64,000 nucleotides of DNA from Streptomyces macrolidinus (GCF_023887685.1 NZ_JAMWMR010000023.1:55927-119926); one strand, 5' to 3'; shown: positions 33,431 to 42,055, numbered from the stretch's first letter. Made by a program: numbers and translations. The notes: generated by a model not told the origin, from the sequence alone.

Positions 33431-34309
33431 ATGGGTGACGTACTGGCCGGATTTCATGCCGCCTGGGAGTTCGAGTCCGACTCCGTGCTCATCCGCTTCG
33501 AACGGGGAATCCGCACGCCGAGGCTGTTCCAGGCACTCGGTGAACGCCGTGTCCCGCTGGAGGCGATCACGGAGGTGACACTGAGTGCCGGAAGGCGCGG
33601 AACGGTCGTTCTGCACGCGCGGCCACGGCCCGGCGCCGACCCGCTGATGGAGGCGGCGGACGGACAGCTCAAGGAGTCCTGCGACCCGTATCGGCTGGTC
33701 CTGCCCGCCGACCGCGAACGCCTCGCCGAGTACTACGCGAGCGAACTGCGCCTCCTGCTCGGCGACGGCGACGAGACCCCCGCCGAGCGGTTCCTGGTCG
33801 CGCCGCCCGAGGCGCCGATGCAGTTCAAGGCCTACGACGGGAAGGCGTCCTTCGACGGCAAGGCGGTGGCCTTCCGGTGGTCCTCGACGGGCGCGTCCTC
33901 CGCCAAGTGGAAGGCCGGCGACCAGAACTTCCCGGTCGCCGACCTCAGCGGGGTCACGTGGCGCTCCCCGCAGGGCGTCGAGGGCCATCTGCGACTGCTG
34001 CGGCGTGAGCCCGCCTGCGGCGCGCAGCCGGACCGGCCCGACCAGGACCCGGCGGCCGTCGTCTTCGGGCTCGGGTACGGGTCCGTCCACGAGTCGTTGC
34101 CGTTCGCCGCGGCGGTGCTGGCCGCGGCGCGCACCACCGGTCCGGGTCCCGCTCCCGCCGTGCCCGCCCCGGTCACGGTGCCCGCGCCCCGCCGGGACCC
34201 GGCGGACATCGCCGAGCGGATCCGGCATCTCGGGGAGCTGCACGAGGCGGGGCTGGTCACGGACGAGGAGTTCGCGTCGAAGAAGGCGGAGCTGCTGGCG
34301 GAGCTGTAG
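33431..34309 (+). CDS. DUF4429 protein with C-terminal SHOCT domain
   Basis: 292-aa cytoplasmic protein starting at ATG 33431 (MGDVLAGFHAAWEFESDSVLI); an ATG seven codons earlier is less typical. Two consecutive DUF4429 modules, PH-domain-like, span about 1-115 and 120-215. The second begins FKAYDGKASFDGKAVAFRW. A Pro-rich linker and a SHOCT domain follow (ERIRHLGELHEAGLVTDEEFASKKAELLAEL, broken across the last 32 residues). SHOCT segments often mediate oligomerisation. No enzymatic role is known for this architecture, which is widespread in streptomycetes. Confidence 0.85.
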   Translation: MGDVLAGFHAAWEFESDSVLIRFERGIRTPRLFQALGERRVPLEAITEVTLSAGRRGTVVLHARPRPGADPLMEAADGQLKESCDPYRLVLPADRERLAEYYASELRLLLGDGDETPAERFLVAPPEAPMQFKAYDGKASFDGKAVAFRWSSTGASSAKWKAGDQNFPVADLSGVTWRSPQGVEGHLRLLRREPACGAQPDRPDQDPAAVVFGLGYGSVHESLPFAAAVLAAARTTGPGPAPAVPAPVTVPAPRRDPADIAERIRHLGELHEAGLVTDEEFASKKAELLAEL

Positions 34310-34337
34310 CCCCGTCGGCAGCTCAAGGGCCCTGTCC

Positions 34338-35354
34338 CTACTCCCTCCCGGCCGAGGTCATCGACATGTTCGGGTAGCGGTCGCCCGACACCCGCGAGGC
34401 GATCGGCTCCAGCAGCGCCAGCTCGTCCTCGGTGAGCACGATCCGCGTCGCCGCCGTGTTCTCCTCCACCCGCGCCCGCTTGGTCGTCCCCGGGATCGGC
34501 ACGACCGTGAGGCCGTGCACCGCGGCCCGCTGCTGCGCCCAGGCCAGCGCGATCTGGCCCGGCGAGGCGTCATGGGCCTTCGCGACGGTCCGCACCGGCT
34601 CCAGGAGCGCCGCGTTGGCCGCCGCGTTCTCCCCCGTGAAGCGGGGGAGGGTACGGCGGAAGTCCTGGTCCGTGAGGTCCGCCTCGGCGTTCGAGAAGGC
34701 GCCGGTGAGGAAGCCGCGGCCGAGCGGCGAGTACGGCACCAGGGCCACGCCCAGCTCCCGGGCGGCCGGCACCACGTGCGCCTCGATGTCCCGGCTGAAC
34801 AGCGACCACTCCGACTGCACGGCGGCGATCGGATGCACCGCCCGCGCGTCGCGCAGCTCGTCCGCCGTGACCTCGCTCAGGCCCAGGTGCTTCACCTTGC
34901 CCTCACGCACCAGCTCGGCCATGGTCCCGACACTGTCCTCGATCGGGACGTGCACATCGCGCCGGTGCATGTAGTAGAGGTCGATCACGTCCACGCCGAG
35001 GCGCCGCAGGCTCGCCTCGACGCACCGGCGGATGTAGGGCGGGTCGTTGCGGATGATCCGCTTGGTCGGGTCGTCCGGGTCGGTCGACAACGCGAACTTC
35101 GTCGCGATGACCACCTCGTCCCGGTGCGCCCGGAAGAACGGCGACAGGAACGTCTCGTTCTCCCCCGCGCCGTACAGGTCCGCCGTGTCGAAGAGCGTGA
35201 CGCCCAGTTCCAGCGCCCGCTCCAGCGCGGCGCGGGACGACTCGGCGTCGGCGGGGCCGTAGGCGAAGCTCATGCCCATGCAGCCGAGGCCCTGCACACC
35301 GACCTCGGGGCCGCTCTCGCCGAGTCGTACCGTCGCCATCCTGCTGTCGTTCAT
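34338..35354 (-). CDS. Aldo/keto reductase
   Basis: 338-aa NADPH-dependent oxidoreductase. The catalytic tetrad is visible: Asp in LFDTADLYG, Tyr in DLYGAGENE, Lys in VIATKFAL, His in YYMHRRD. The cofactor-binding end reads VVPIPGTTKRARVEEN. The ATG at 35354 overlaps the MerR stop codon by 4 bp (ATGA), which decides this start over the Met five codons later and shows coupling to the regulator. It reduces aldehydes or ketones; the substrate is unknown. The MerR partner suggests response to reactive electrophiles or redox stress. Confidence 0.92.
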   Translation of the reverse strand: MNDSRMATVRLGESGPEVGVQGLGCMGMSFAYGPADAESSRAALERALELGVTLFDTADLYGAGENETFLSPFFRAHRDEVVIATKFALSTDPDDPTKRIIRNDPPYIRRCVEASLRRLGVDVIDLYYMHRRDVHVPIEDSVGTMAELVREGKVKHLGLSEVTADELRDARAVHPIAAVQSEWSLFSRDIEAHVVPAARELGVALVPYSPLGRGFLTGAFSNAEADLTDQDFRRTLPRFTGENAAANAALLEPVRTVAKAHDASPGQIALAWAQQRAAVHGLTVVPIPGTTKRARVEENTAATRIVLTEDELALLEPIASRVSGDRYPNMSMTSAGRE

Positions 35355-35857
35355 CGAGTGGCCGTCCTCTCCGTCTCGCAGCGGCATCCCGCCCCCGCGT
35401 AGAAGCTGATCTTGCGGTCCAGTACCGCGAGCGTGTCCTGAAGTTCGCCGACCCGGGCCAGGACGTCCCGGCGGGTCGCCTCCAGCAGGTCGCGCCGCGC
35501 GTCGTAGGTGCTCTCGCCCTCGCGCACCAGCTCCGCGTACCGGACCATGTCGGCGACCGGCATCCCGGTCAGCCGGAGCTTGCCGACGAAGTCGAGCCAG
35601 TCCAGGTCGCGGTTGGTGTAGCGGCGCTGACCGGTGTGGGAGCGGTCGATGTGCGGCATCAGCCCGATCCGCTCGTACCAGCGCAGGGTGTGCGCCGTCA
35701 GCCCGGTGCGGGCGGCGACCTCGCTGATCGTGTAGCGGTCCTGCCCGTCGGGACGCGGGTGCGGCCGGGGCGGGGTGGAGCGGATGTCGGTACGGGCGGG
35801 CGGTACGTGCGGGGTGTCGTCCTCAAGGGCCACGGCAGGGGTCTGCGTCACCGTCAT
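35351..35857 (-). CDS. MerR-family regulator
   Basis: 168-aa regulator with ATG at 35857 (GGAAGG upstream). A Pro-rich N-terminal arm of about 40 residues precedes the MerR helix-turn-helix (YTISEVAARTGLTAHTLRWYERIGL, about 42-66) and wing (RRYTNRDLDWLDFVGKLR). A dimerisation helix follows (about 115-150), and then a short C-terminus with two Cys (GCRCETE) that could sense metals, thiols or electrophiles. It is in an operon with the aldo/keto reductase and has a palindromic site just upstream. Confidence 0.9.
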   Translation of the reverse strand: MTVTQTPAVALEDDTPHVPPARTDIRSTPPRPHPRPDGQDRYTISEVAARTGLTAHTLRWYERIGLMPHIDRSHTGQRRYTNRDLDWLDFVGKLRLTGMPVADMVRYAELVREGESTYDARRDLLEATRRDVLARVGELQDTLAVLDRKISFYAGAGCRCETERTATR

Positions 35858-35871
35858 GCCTTCCACGCTAG

Positions 35872-35893
35872 GAGGTTGGAGTGCACTCGAAGC
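35872..35893 (-). promoter_or_regulatory. Candidate MerR operator
   Basis: A perfect 10-bp palindrome, GAGTGCACTC (35879-35888), extended to TTGGAGTGCACTCGAAG, starts 15 bp upstream of the MerR start codon. MerR regulators bind such dyads between over-spaced -35 and -10 hexamers. Here the left TTGG or right CTTC on the minus strand may be the -35 side. Confidence 0.55.
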
Positions 35894-35952
35894 AAGCGGG
35901 ACGGGAAGGAATTGACGAGCCTCTGCCGGGCGGGCCGATTAGCGTGGCGGTC

Positions 35953-36420
35953 ATGAGTCTTGTACGACGGGCCGTGCCCGAGGACGCCGAAGAAGTGCTG
36001 CGCCTGCGCCAGGTGATGCTGGATTCCGTGCACGCCGCGAACTCCACCGAGTGGCAGGCCGAGTCCCTGCCGACCATGCGCGACCGGCTCGCCGATCCGG
36101 ACGGCGGCTTCGCGGCGTTCGTGGTCGACCATCCGCAGCGGCTGGGCGCGCTGGCGGCGCTGGCGGCCGGGACGGTCGAGTACCGGATCGGGCGGAAGGG
36201 CAATCCGCAAGGGCGGGTGGGGTACGTCTTCAGCGTCGCGACCGACCCCGACGCGCGCCGCCGGGGGTACGCCCGCGCCTGTATGGAGACCCTGCTGGAC
36301 TGGTTCCGGGAGCAGGACGTGCGCCAGGTCGATCTGAACGCCTCCGCCGAGGCCGAGCCGCTGTACGCGTCGCTGGGCTTCGTCCGCAAGCCGGACCCCT
36401 CGATGCGGCTGGAGCTGTGA
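35953..36420 (+). CDS. GNAT-family N-acetyltransferase
   Basis: 155-aa acetyltransferase starting at ATG 35953 (MSLVRRAVPEDAEEVLRLR). The acetyl-CoA-binding motif A is VFSVATDPDARRRGYARACMETLLDWF (spread over about 90-116; the RRRGYA pyrophosphate loop is clear), and motif B contains LNASAEAEPLYASLGF. It transfers acetyl to an amine of an unknown substrate. A serine hydrolase gene follows 19 bp later on the same strand, so they are probably co-transcribed. Confidence 0.9.
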   Translation: MSLVRRAVPEDAEEVLRLRQVMLDSVHAANSTEWQAESLPTMRDRLADPDGGFAAFVVDHPQRLGALAALAAGTVEYRIGRKGNPQGRVGYVFSVATDPDARRRGYARACMETLLDWFREQDVRQVDLNASAEAEPLYASLGFVRKPDPSMRLEL

Positions 36421-36439
36421 GCCGCATAGGCTCGTGTCC

Positions 36440-37264
36440 ATGTCCCTGCAGAGCCTGGCGCTGATCGAGAACTGGCCCGTCCCCACCGCCGCGACGGCGG
36501 TGGTCCGCGCGGACGGCACCGTGTCCGGTACACACGGCCCGGTCGGCCATCGCTTCCCGCTGGCGTCGGTCACCAAGCCGCTCGCCGCGTACGCGGTGCT
36601 CGTCGCGTACGAGGAGGGGGCGATCGAGCTGGACGAGCCCGCGGGGCCGCCCGGCGCCACGGTCCGCCATCTCCTCGCCCATACCTCCGGGCTCGCGTTC
36701 GACGAGCACCGGGTGATGTCGGCGCCCGGCGAGCGGCGGCTGTACTCCAACACGGGCTTCGAGGTGCTGGGCGATCATGTGGCGAAGGCGACGGACATCC
36801 CGTTCGCCGAGTACGCCCGCCAGGCGGTCCTGGAACCGCTGGGCATGACCTCGACGAGCCTGGACGGCTCACCCGCCAAGGACGGCGTCTCCACGGTCGC
36901 GGACCTGGCGCGCTTCGTGGCCGAGGTCCAGGCACCGCGCCTGTTGGACGCGCGCACGGTGGCCGAGGCGATGACGGTCCAGTACCCCGGCACGAAGGGC
37001 GTCCTGCCCGGCTACGGCCACCAGAACCCCAACGACTGGGGCCTCGGCTTCGAGATCCGCAACGCCAAGTCCCCACACTGGACGGGCAGTTCGTCCTCCC
37101 CCCGCACCTTCGGCCACTTCGGCCAGGCAGGCACGTTCCTGTGGATCGACCCGGCCGCGGAGGCCGCCTGCGTCACCCTGACGGACCGCGCGTTCGGCCC
37201 GTGGGCGATCGAGGCGTGGCCGGTCTTCACGGACGCGGTGCTGAAGGAACTGCGCACGGCGTGA
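36440..37264 (+). CDS. Serine hydrolase, beta-lactamase/esterase class C family
   Basis: 274-aa enzyme starting at ATG 36440. The nucleophile motif SVTK (about 45-48) matches SxxK, the YSN motif (about 97-99) gives the catalytic Tyr, and the third box is HFGQAG (about 227-232), in place of KTG as usual in esterase/DD-peptidase-like members. No signal peptide is present, so it is cytoplasmic and unlikely to be a resistance beta-lactamase. The function may be amide or ester hydrolysis. It is coupled to the GNAT gene. Confidence 0.9.
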   Translation: MSLQSLALIENWPVPTAATAVVRADGTVSGTHGPVGHRFPLASVTKPLAAYAVLVAYEEGAIELDEPAGPPGATVRHLLAHTSGLAFDEHRVMSAPGERRLYSNTGFEVLGDHVAKATDIPFAEYARQAVLEPLGMTSTSLDGSPAKDGVSTVADLARFVAEVQAPRLLDARTVAEAMTVQYPGTKGVLPGYGHQNPNDWGLGFEIRNAKSPHWTGSSSSPRTFGHFGQAGTFLWIDPAAEAACVTLTDRAFGPWAIEAWPVFTDAVLKELRTA

Positions 37265-37268
37265 CGGC

Positions 37269-37583
37269 TCAGGCGGCGTTGCCGTGAGGGGTGAGGTTGA
37301 TCGTCAGGTCGGCGTCGAGGGCACGGGCGAGGCGTCGTAGAAGGGGAATCGTCGGGACGGTTCCACCGCCTTCGATGCGGGAGATCTGAGGCTGCTTCAT
37401 GCCACAGCGTTCCGCGAGTTCCGTCTGGGACAGCCCCAAGGCGGTACGCCGGTCGTAGACCATCTGACCAAGGTCATGCGCCAGCTCGGCCTCTTCGTAG
37501 AGACGGTCGTACTCGAAGTCGCCCTCGACCGCCTCACCCAGGAGCTTACGGTGGCGGCGGGTCTTCCACTCGGCGTGGTTCAT
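37269..37583 (-). CDS. HigA-like antitoxin, XRE family
   Basis: 104-aa protein. The C-terminal half is a Cro/C1 helix-turn-helix: LGLSQTELAERCGMKQPQISRIEGGG at about 50-75, followed by VPTIPLLRRLARALDADLTI. The N-terminal half is charged and helical and may neutralise the toxin. The gene begins inside the last codon of the toxin gene (4-bp overlap), the toxin-first order typical of HigBA systems. Confidence 0.87.
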   Translation of the reverse strand: MNHAEWKTRRHRKLLGEAVEGDFEYDRLYEEAELAHDLGQMVYDRRTALGLSQTELAERCGMKQPQISRIEGGGTVPTIPLLRRLARALDADLTINLTPHGNAA

Positions 37584-37966
37584 CGCAGTTCCTCCTTGAT
37601 GTCGCGACTGTAGACGGTGTGCTCTCCGGCCGGTTCATGACGAGCCTCGCAGATGGCCTGGGCGGCCTGAGCTCGTTGCACCTCTGCCGTCTCCCGCATC
37701 TTGGCCTTGCGGAACACGGTCAGGAACACGATGCGCCGACCGGGAGCCACCCAGTAGGTAAGGCGCTGGGCATTGCCGTCGAGATCGAAGCGCAGTTCGC
37801 GAAGCTTGCCTCCGAGGTGGCGCGTATAGGGCTCACCCAGCGTGGTGGCGCTCACTGCGAGCCGATCGACCTTCTGCTCGACTATGACGTAGTGGTGGGC
37901 GGGGATGTTCTCCAGCCAGAGGCGAACCTCGGGTTCGATCTCGATGGTGTAGCGCTCACCGTACAT
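37580..37966 (-). CDS. HigB/RelE-type toxin
   Basis: 128-aa protein of the phage-derived Gp49-like/HigB branch of RelE toxins: LGEPYTRHLGGKLRELRFDLDGNAQRLTYWVAPGRRIVFLTVFRKAKMRETAE. Conserved basic residues (Lys/Arg of KLRELR, RRIVFL and FRKAK) match the ribosome-dependent mRNA-cleaving surface. The C-terminal extension (about 100-128) is longer than usual. It is followed directly by its antitoxin gene. The inverted repeat overlapping its start codon suggests autoregulation. Confidence 0.87.
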   Translation of the reverse strand: MYGERYTIEIEPEVRLWLENIPAHHYVIVEQKVDRLAVSATTLGEPYTRHLGGKLRELRFDLDGNAQRLTYWVAPGRRIVFLTVFRKAKMRETAEVQRAQAAQAICEARHEPAGEHTVYSRDIKEELR

Positions 37967-37996
37967 AACACGGATGCTATATGGCGCGGATGTTAT
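37965..37996 (-). promoter_or_regulatory. Candidate autoregulatory operator of the toxin-antitoxin pair
   Basis: ATAACA at 37965-37970 and TGTTAT at 37991-37996 form an inverted repeat over an A/T-rich TATAGC patch that could be the -10 region. One arm covers the toxin start codon, so the transcript may have almost no leader. Confidence 0.5.
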
Positions 37997-38052
37997 GGGC
38001 CACCGCTTTGCATCAGCGCGTCAGCCATACCGGTCGCAGCGGACCTGCCCCC

Positions 38053-38712
38053 TTACCCGCTCATCTCCCACACCAGCACCTCCGCCCCCGTCACCGCCCG
38101 CAACTCCACATCCCCCTCGGCACCCATGATCCGCGCCGCGTCACCCGACCTCAACTCCTCACCGCCCAGCCGCACTTCACCTCGTACGACATGGACGTAC
38201 ACATGCGCGGCGCCCGGCACCTCCGTCCGCTCCCCCGCCTGGAGGCGGCGTACATGGAGCGTGGCTCCCGCTCGGGGGACCGCGTACGGAGTCGAGTCCG
38301 CGAGGTCGTGGACGACGTCGTACGTCGGGGCGCTGGTCGGGGTCGTCGGGGTCAGCCACATCTGGAGGAAGACCAGCGGGGCCTCGCCGTCGTTGCGTTC
38401 CACATGGCGGACGCCGCTCGCCGCGCTCAGGTACTGGACGTCGCCGGGGCGGATCACCGACGTGCGGCCCGTGGAGTCGCGGTGGGTCAGCTCGCCCTCC
38501 ACCACCCAGGTGACGATCTCCGTATGGCTGTGCGGGTGCTCGTCGAAGCCCGCGCCGGGGGCCAGCCGCTTCTCGTTGCAGGCGACCAGCGCCCCGAAGC
38601 GGAGGTTGTCCGGGTCGTAGTGCGGTCCGAAGCTGAAGGCGTACAGGGACTCGATCCCGGCCGCCGGGTCCCCGCCGCGGTAGCGCTCACCGGCGCGCCG
38701 TACATCCGTCAC
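38053..38712 (-). CDS. Pirin-like bicupin protein
   Basis: 219-aa protein starting at GTG 38712 with GGTGGGGG upstream. The N-terminal cupin has the metal-binding HPHSHTEIVTWVVEGEL motif (about 70-84), with a second His/Glu set in RHVERND. The C-terminal cupin lacks obvious ligands. The family (YhhW/pirin) includes quercetin-2,3-dioxygenases and redox-sensing iron proteins; the activity here is unknown. It is divergent from fasR. Confidence 0.87.
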   Translation of the reverse strand: MTDVRRAGERYRGGDPAAGIESLYAFSFGPHYDPDNLRFGALVACNEKRLAPGAGFDEHPHSHTEIVTWVVEGELTHRDSTGRTSVIRPGDVQYLSAASGVRHVERNDGEAPLVFLQMWLTPTTPTSAPTYDVVHDLADSTPYAVPRAGATLHVRRLQAGERTEVPGAAHVYVHVVRGEVRLGGEELRSGDAARIMGAEGDVELRAVTGAEVLVWEMSG

Positions 38713-38794
38713 GGCCCCCACCGTAGCCCCGCGCCCGGCGCCCTCGGAGACCCGCCGCCGCACGACCCCGTCCTGATAAGGCACTCTTGTCCCC

Positions 38795-40000
38795 GTGCCC
38801 GAACCCCAATCCCACACCCCCGAACCCGCAGCGCACTCGGTTCATCCGCATGCAGCGTCCCTGAAGCGGCTGGAGAAGTCGTCCGGAAGCCTCGCCGCGC
38901 AGGCCATCGCGCGCATGGACGAGACCCTGTCGTGGTACCGGGCGATGCCCCCGGAGAACCGTTCCTGGATCGGGCTGGTGGCCCAGGCGGGCATCGCCGC
39001 GTTCACGGAGTGGTTCCGGCACCCGGACGCCCCGCAGGCCATCTCCACCGACGTCTTCGGCACCGCGCCCCGCGAGCTGACCCGGGCCATCACCCTGCGT
39101 CAGACCGTGGAGATGGTGCGGACCACCATCGAGGTCATGGAGTCCGCCATCGACGAGGTGGCCGCCCCCGGTGACGAGTCCGTGCTGCGCGAGGCACTCC
39201 TCGTCTACGCCCGTGAGATCGCCTTCGCCACCGCCCAGGTCTACGCCCAGGCCGCCGAGGCGCGCGGCGCCTGGGACGCGCGCCTGGAGTCGCTCGTCGT
39301 CAACGCCGTGCTCAGCGGGGAGGCCGACGAGGGGGCGGTCAGCCGGGCCGCCGCGCTCGGCTGGAACTCGCCGGAGCATGTGTGCGTGGTCCTCGGTACG
39401 GCGCCCGACGGTGACAGCGAGTTGACCGTCGAGGCCATCCGGCGGGCCGCCCGGCACGCCAAGCTCCAGGTCCTGACGGGCGTGCTCGGGGACCGGCTCG
39501 TGGTGATCTCGGGCGGCAGCGACAACCCGCTGGCCGCCGCCAAGTCGCTCATCGGGCCGTTCGCCCCGGGACCGGTCGTCGCCGGGCCGATCGTGCCCGA
39601 TCTGCAGTCCGCGACCCGGTCCGCGCAGGCCGCCACGGCGGGCCTCAAGGCGTGCTCGGCCTGGCAGGACGCACCGCGTCCGGTCCTCGCGGACGACCTG
39701 CTCCCGGAGCGCGCGATCGCCGGTGATCCCAGCGCGCGGGAGCAGTTGGTGGAGGAGATCTACAGACCGCTGGAAGAGGCGGGCTCCGCGCTCCTGGAGA
39801 CCCTCAGCGTCTATCTGGAGCAGGCCTCCAGCCTCGAAGGAGCGGCCCGCATGCTGTTCGTTCACCCGAACACCGTGCGCTACCGGCTGCGACGTGTGAC
39901 TGACGTCACCGGCTGGTCACCCTCTGATGTACGCTCCGCGTTCACGCTGCGTATCGCCCTGATCCTGGGGCGTCTCGCCGAGGGAGATCCGCAGACCTAG
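38795..40000 (+). CDS. fasR: Fatty acid synthesis regulator FasR (PucR-type)
   Basis: 401-aa regulator with a GTG start. The N-terminal 300 residues are helical and GGDEF-like in part, as in CdaR/PucR proteins. The C-terminal helix-turn-helix is SLEGAARMLFVHPNTVRYRLRRV at about 342-364. It lies directly upstream of fabD. In S. coelicolor the protein at this position (FasR) binds the fabDHPF promoter and activates it; the same role is inferred from synteny and architecture. There is no signal peptide or TM. Confidence 0.92.
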   Translation: MPEPQSHTPEPAAHSVHPHAASLKRLEKSSGSLAAQAIARMDETLSWYRAMPPENRSWIGLVAQAGIAAFTEWFRHPDAPQAISTDVFGTAPRELTRAITLRQTVEMVRTTIEVMESAIDEVAAPGDESVLREALLVYAREIAFATAQVYAQAAEARGAWDARLESLVVNAVLSGEADEGAVSRAAALGWNSPEHVCVVLGTAPDGDSELTVEAIRRAARHAKLQVLTGVLGDRLVVISGGSDNPLAAAKSLIGPFAPGPVVAGPIVPDLQSATRSAQAATAGLKACSAWQDAPRPVLADDLLPERAIAGDPSAREQLVEEIYRPLEEAGSALLETLSVYLEQASSLEGAARMLFVHPNTVRYRLRRVTDVTGWSPSDVRSAFTLRIALILGRLAEGDPQT

Positions 40001-40083
40001 ACGCTTGTAGGAGTTGTACAAAACACCCTGCTGTTCTTCGTCCCTGTCCCCACGGGCGGCCCCGCCCGTCCCCACGAGAGAGT
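40001..40083 (+). promoter_or_regulatory. fabD upstream region with palindrome and hairpin
   Basis: An 8-bp palindrome, TTGTACAA (40014-40021), lies next to TTGTAGGAG, giving a dyad that could be the FasR site. A short perfect hairpin, ACGGGCGG-CC-CCGCCCGT (40052-40069), follows in the likely leader. The placement fits FasR control of the fab operon; binding is not shown. Confidence 0.45.
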
Positions 40084-41004
40084 GTGAGAGTGCTCGTACT
40101 CGTCGCTCCCGGCCAGGGCGCCCAGACGCCCGGCTTCCTGACCCCCTGGCTCGAACTCCCCGGCGCCGCCGACCGCATCGCGGCCTGGTCGGACGCCATC
40201 GGGCTCGACCTCGTCCACTACGGGACGCAGGCCGACGCCGACGCCATCCGGGACACGGCTGTCGCCCAGCCGCTGCTGGTCGCCGCCGGGCTGCTGTCCG
40301 CCATGGCCCTGGGTGATATCACCCCGGGTGCCGTCGCCGGACACAGCGTCGGTGAGATCACGGCCGCCGCCTTCGCTGGCGTCCTGGACGAGAAGTCCGC
40401 GCTGGGCCTCGTCCGCGGACGCGGCCTCGCCATGGCCGAGGCCGCCGCCCTCACGCCCACGGGCATGTCGGCGCTGCTCGGTGGCGACCCCGAGACGACG
40501 ATCCCGCACCTGGAGAAGCTGGGCCTGACCCCGGCGAACGTGAACGGCGCCGGACAGATCGTCGCCGCCGGCACCCTGGAGCAGCTCGCCGCGCTGGCCG
40601 AGGACAAGCCCGCGGGTGTCCGCCGGGTCGTCCCGCTGAAGGTGGCGGGCGCCTTCCACACCCGTCACATGGCCCCCGCGGTCGACGCCCTCGCGCGGGC
40701 CGCCGAGGCCCTGACGCCCGCCGACCCCCGCGTCACCTACGTCTCCAACAAGGACGGCCAGACCGTCTCCGCCGGCGCGGAGGTGCTCCAGCGTCTGGTC
40801 GGCCAGGTCGCCAACCCGGTCCGCTGGGACCTGTGCATGGAGACCTTCCAGAAGCTGGGCGCGACCGCGTTGATCGAGGTCTGCCCCGGCGGCACCCTCA
40901 CCGGCATCGCCAAGCGCGCGATGCCGGGCGTCACCACCCTCGCCCTGAAGACCCCCGACGACCTCGACGCCGCTCGCGTTCTCGTCGCCGAGCACAGCGC
41001 CTGA
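40084..41004 (+). CDS. fabD: Malonyl-CoA:ACP transacylase FabD
   Basis: 306-aa enzyme. The start at GTG 40084 or the GTG two codons later (VLVLVAPGQG) cannot be decided; GAGAGAG precedes. The motif APGQGAQTPGF opens the fold, the nucleophile is in GHSVGE (Ser about 93), and the catalytic His is in GAFHTRHM. It loads malonyl from CoA onto AcpP. First gene of the cluster fabD-fabH-acpP-fabF (19-bp gap to fabH). In streptomycetes the same enzyme also supplies malonyl-ACP to type II polyketide synthases. Confidence 0.97.
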   Translation: MRVLVLVAPGQGAQTPGFLTPWLELPGAADRIAAWSDAIGLDLVHYGTQADADAIRDTAVAQPLLVAAGLLSAMALGDITPGAVAGHSVGEITAAAFAGVLDEKSALGLVRGRGLAMAEAAALTPTGMSALLGGDPETTIPHLEKLGLTPANVNGAGQIVAAGTLEQLAALAEDKPAGVRRVVPLKVAGAFHTRHMAPAVDALARAAEALTPADPRVTYVSNKDGQTVSAGAEVLQRLVGQVANPVRWDLCMETFQKLGATALIEVCPGGTLTGIAKRAMPGVTTLALKTPDDLDAARVLVAEHSA

Positions 41005-41023
41005 CAAGGAGCCCTAGAGCAGC

Positions 41024-42055
41024 ATGTCGAAGATCAAGGCACGGAAGGGCGCCCCGTACGCGCGCATCCTGGGCGTCGGCGGCTACCGCCCCGTCCGCGT
41101 GGTGCCCAACGAGGTGATCCTGGAGAAGATCGACTCCTCCGACGAGTGGATCCGCTCCCGGTCCGGTATCGAGACCCGGCACTGGGCGAACGACGAGGAG
41201 ACCGTCGCCGCGATGGCCATCGAGGCCTCGGGCAAGGCGATCGCCGACGCGGGCGTCACCGCCGAGCAGATCGGCGCGGTCGTCGTCTCCACCGTCTCGC
41301 ACTTCAGCCAGACCCCGGCCATCGCCACGGAGATCGCCGACAAGCTCGGTACCGACAAGGCTCCCGCCTTCGACATCTCGGCCGGCTGCGCGGGCTTCGG
41401 CTACGGCCTCACGCTCGCCAAGGGCATGGTCGTCGAGGGGTCGGCGGAGTACGTCCTCGTCATCGGCGTGGAGCGGCTGTCCGACCTGACCGACCTGGAG
41501 GACCGCGCCACCGCGTTCCTGTTCGGCGACGGCGCGGGCGCGGTCGTGGTGGGCCCCTCCGACGAACCGCACATCGGTCCGACCGTGTGGGGTTCGGAGG
41601 GCGACAAGAACGAGACCATCAAGCAGACGATCCCGTGGAACACGTTCCGGATCGGCGACCTCTCCCACCTCCCGCTCGACAGCGAGGGGAACGTGAAGTT
41701 CCCCGCCATCACGCAGGAGGGCCAAGCGGTGTTCCGCTGGGCCGTGTTCGAGATGGCGAAGGTCGCCCAGCAGGCGCTGGAGGCCTCCGGGATCACCGCG
41801 GACGACCTGGACGTCTTCATCCCGCACCAGGCGAACGTGCGGATCATCGACTCGATGGTCAAGACCCTCAAGCTGCCGGAGCACGTCACGGTCGCCCGTG
41901 ACATCCGCACCACCGGCAACACCTCGGCCGCCTCGATCCCGCTCGCGATGGAGCGGCTCCTGGCGACCGGGGAGGCGAAGAGCGGCGACACCGCGCTCAT
42001 CATCGGCTTCGGGGCGGGGCTCGTGTTCGCCGCCACGGTCGTTACCCTCCCCTAG
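41024..42055 (+). CDS. fabH: Beta-ketoacyl-ACP synthase III FabH
   Basis: 343-aa condensing enzyme. Catalytic Cys in DISAGCAGFGYGL (about 122), His in PHQANVRIID and Asn in TTGNTSAAS complete the triad. It starts fatty acid chains by condensing an acyl-CoA with malonyl-ACP; in Streptomyces branched starters (isobutyryl-, methylbutyryl-CoA) are used. Ribosome site AGGAG about 13 bp before ATG 41024. Confidence 0.98.
   Translation: MSKIKARKGAPYARILGVGGYRPVRVVPNEVILEKIDSSDEWIRSRSGIETRHWANDEETVAAMAIEASGKAIADAGVTAEQIGAVVVSTVSHFSQTPAIATEIADKLGTDKAPAFDISAGCAGFGYGLTLAKGMVVEGSAEYVLVIGVERLSDLTDLEDRATAFLFGDGAGAVVVGPSDEPHIGPTVWGSEGDKNETIKQTIPWNTFRIGDLSHLPLDSEGNVKFPAITQEGQAVFRWAVFEMAKVAQQALEASGITADDLDVFIPHQANVRIIDSMVKTLKLPEHVTVARDIRTTGNTSAASIPLAMERLLATGEAKSGDTALIIGFGAGLVFAATVVTLP

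Noticed and set aside
36440..37264. Beta-lactam resistance gene
   Set aside because: No signal peptide, third box is HFG rather than KTG, and it is coupled to a GNAT gene; better seen as an esterase-like serine hydrolase.
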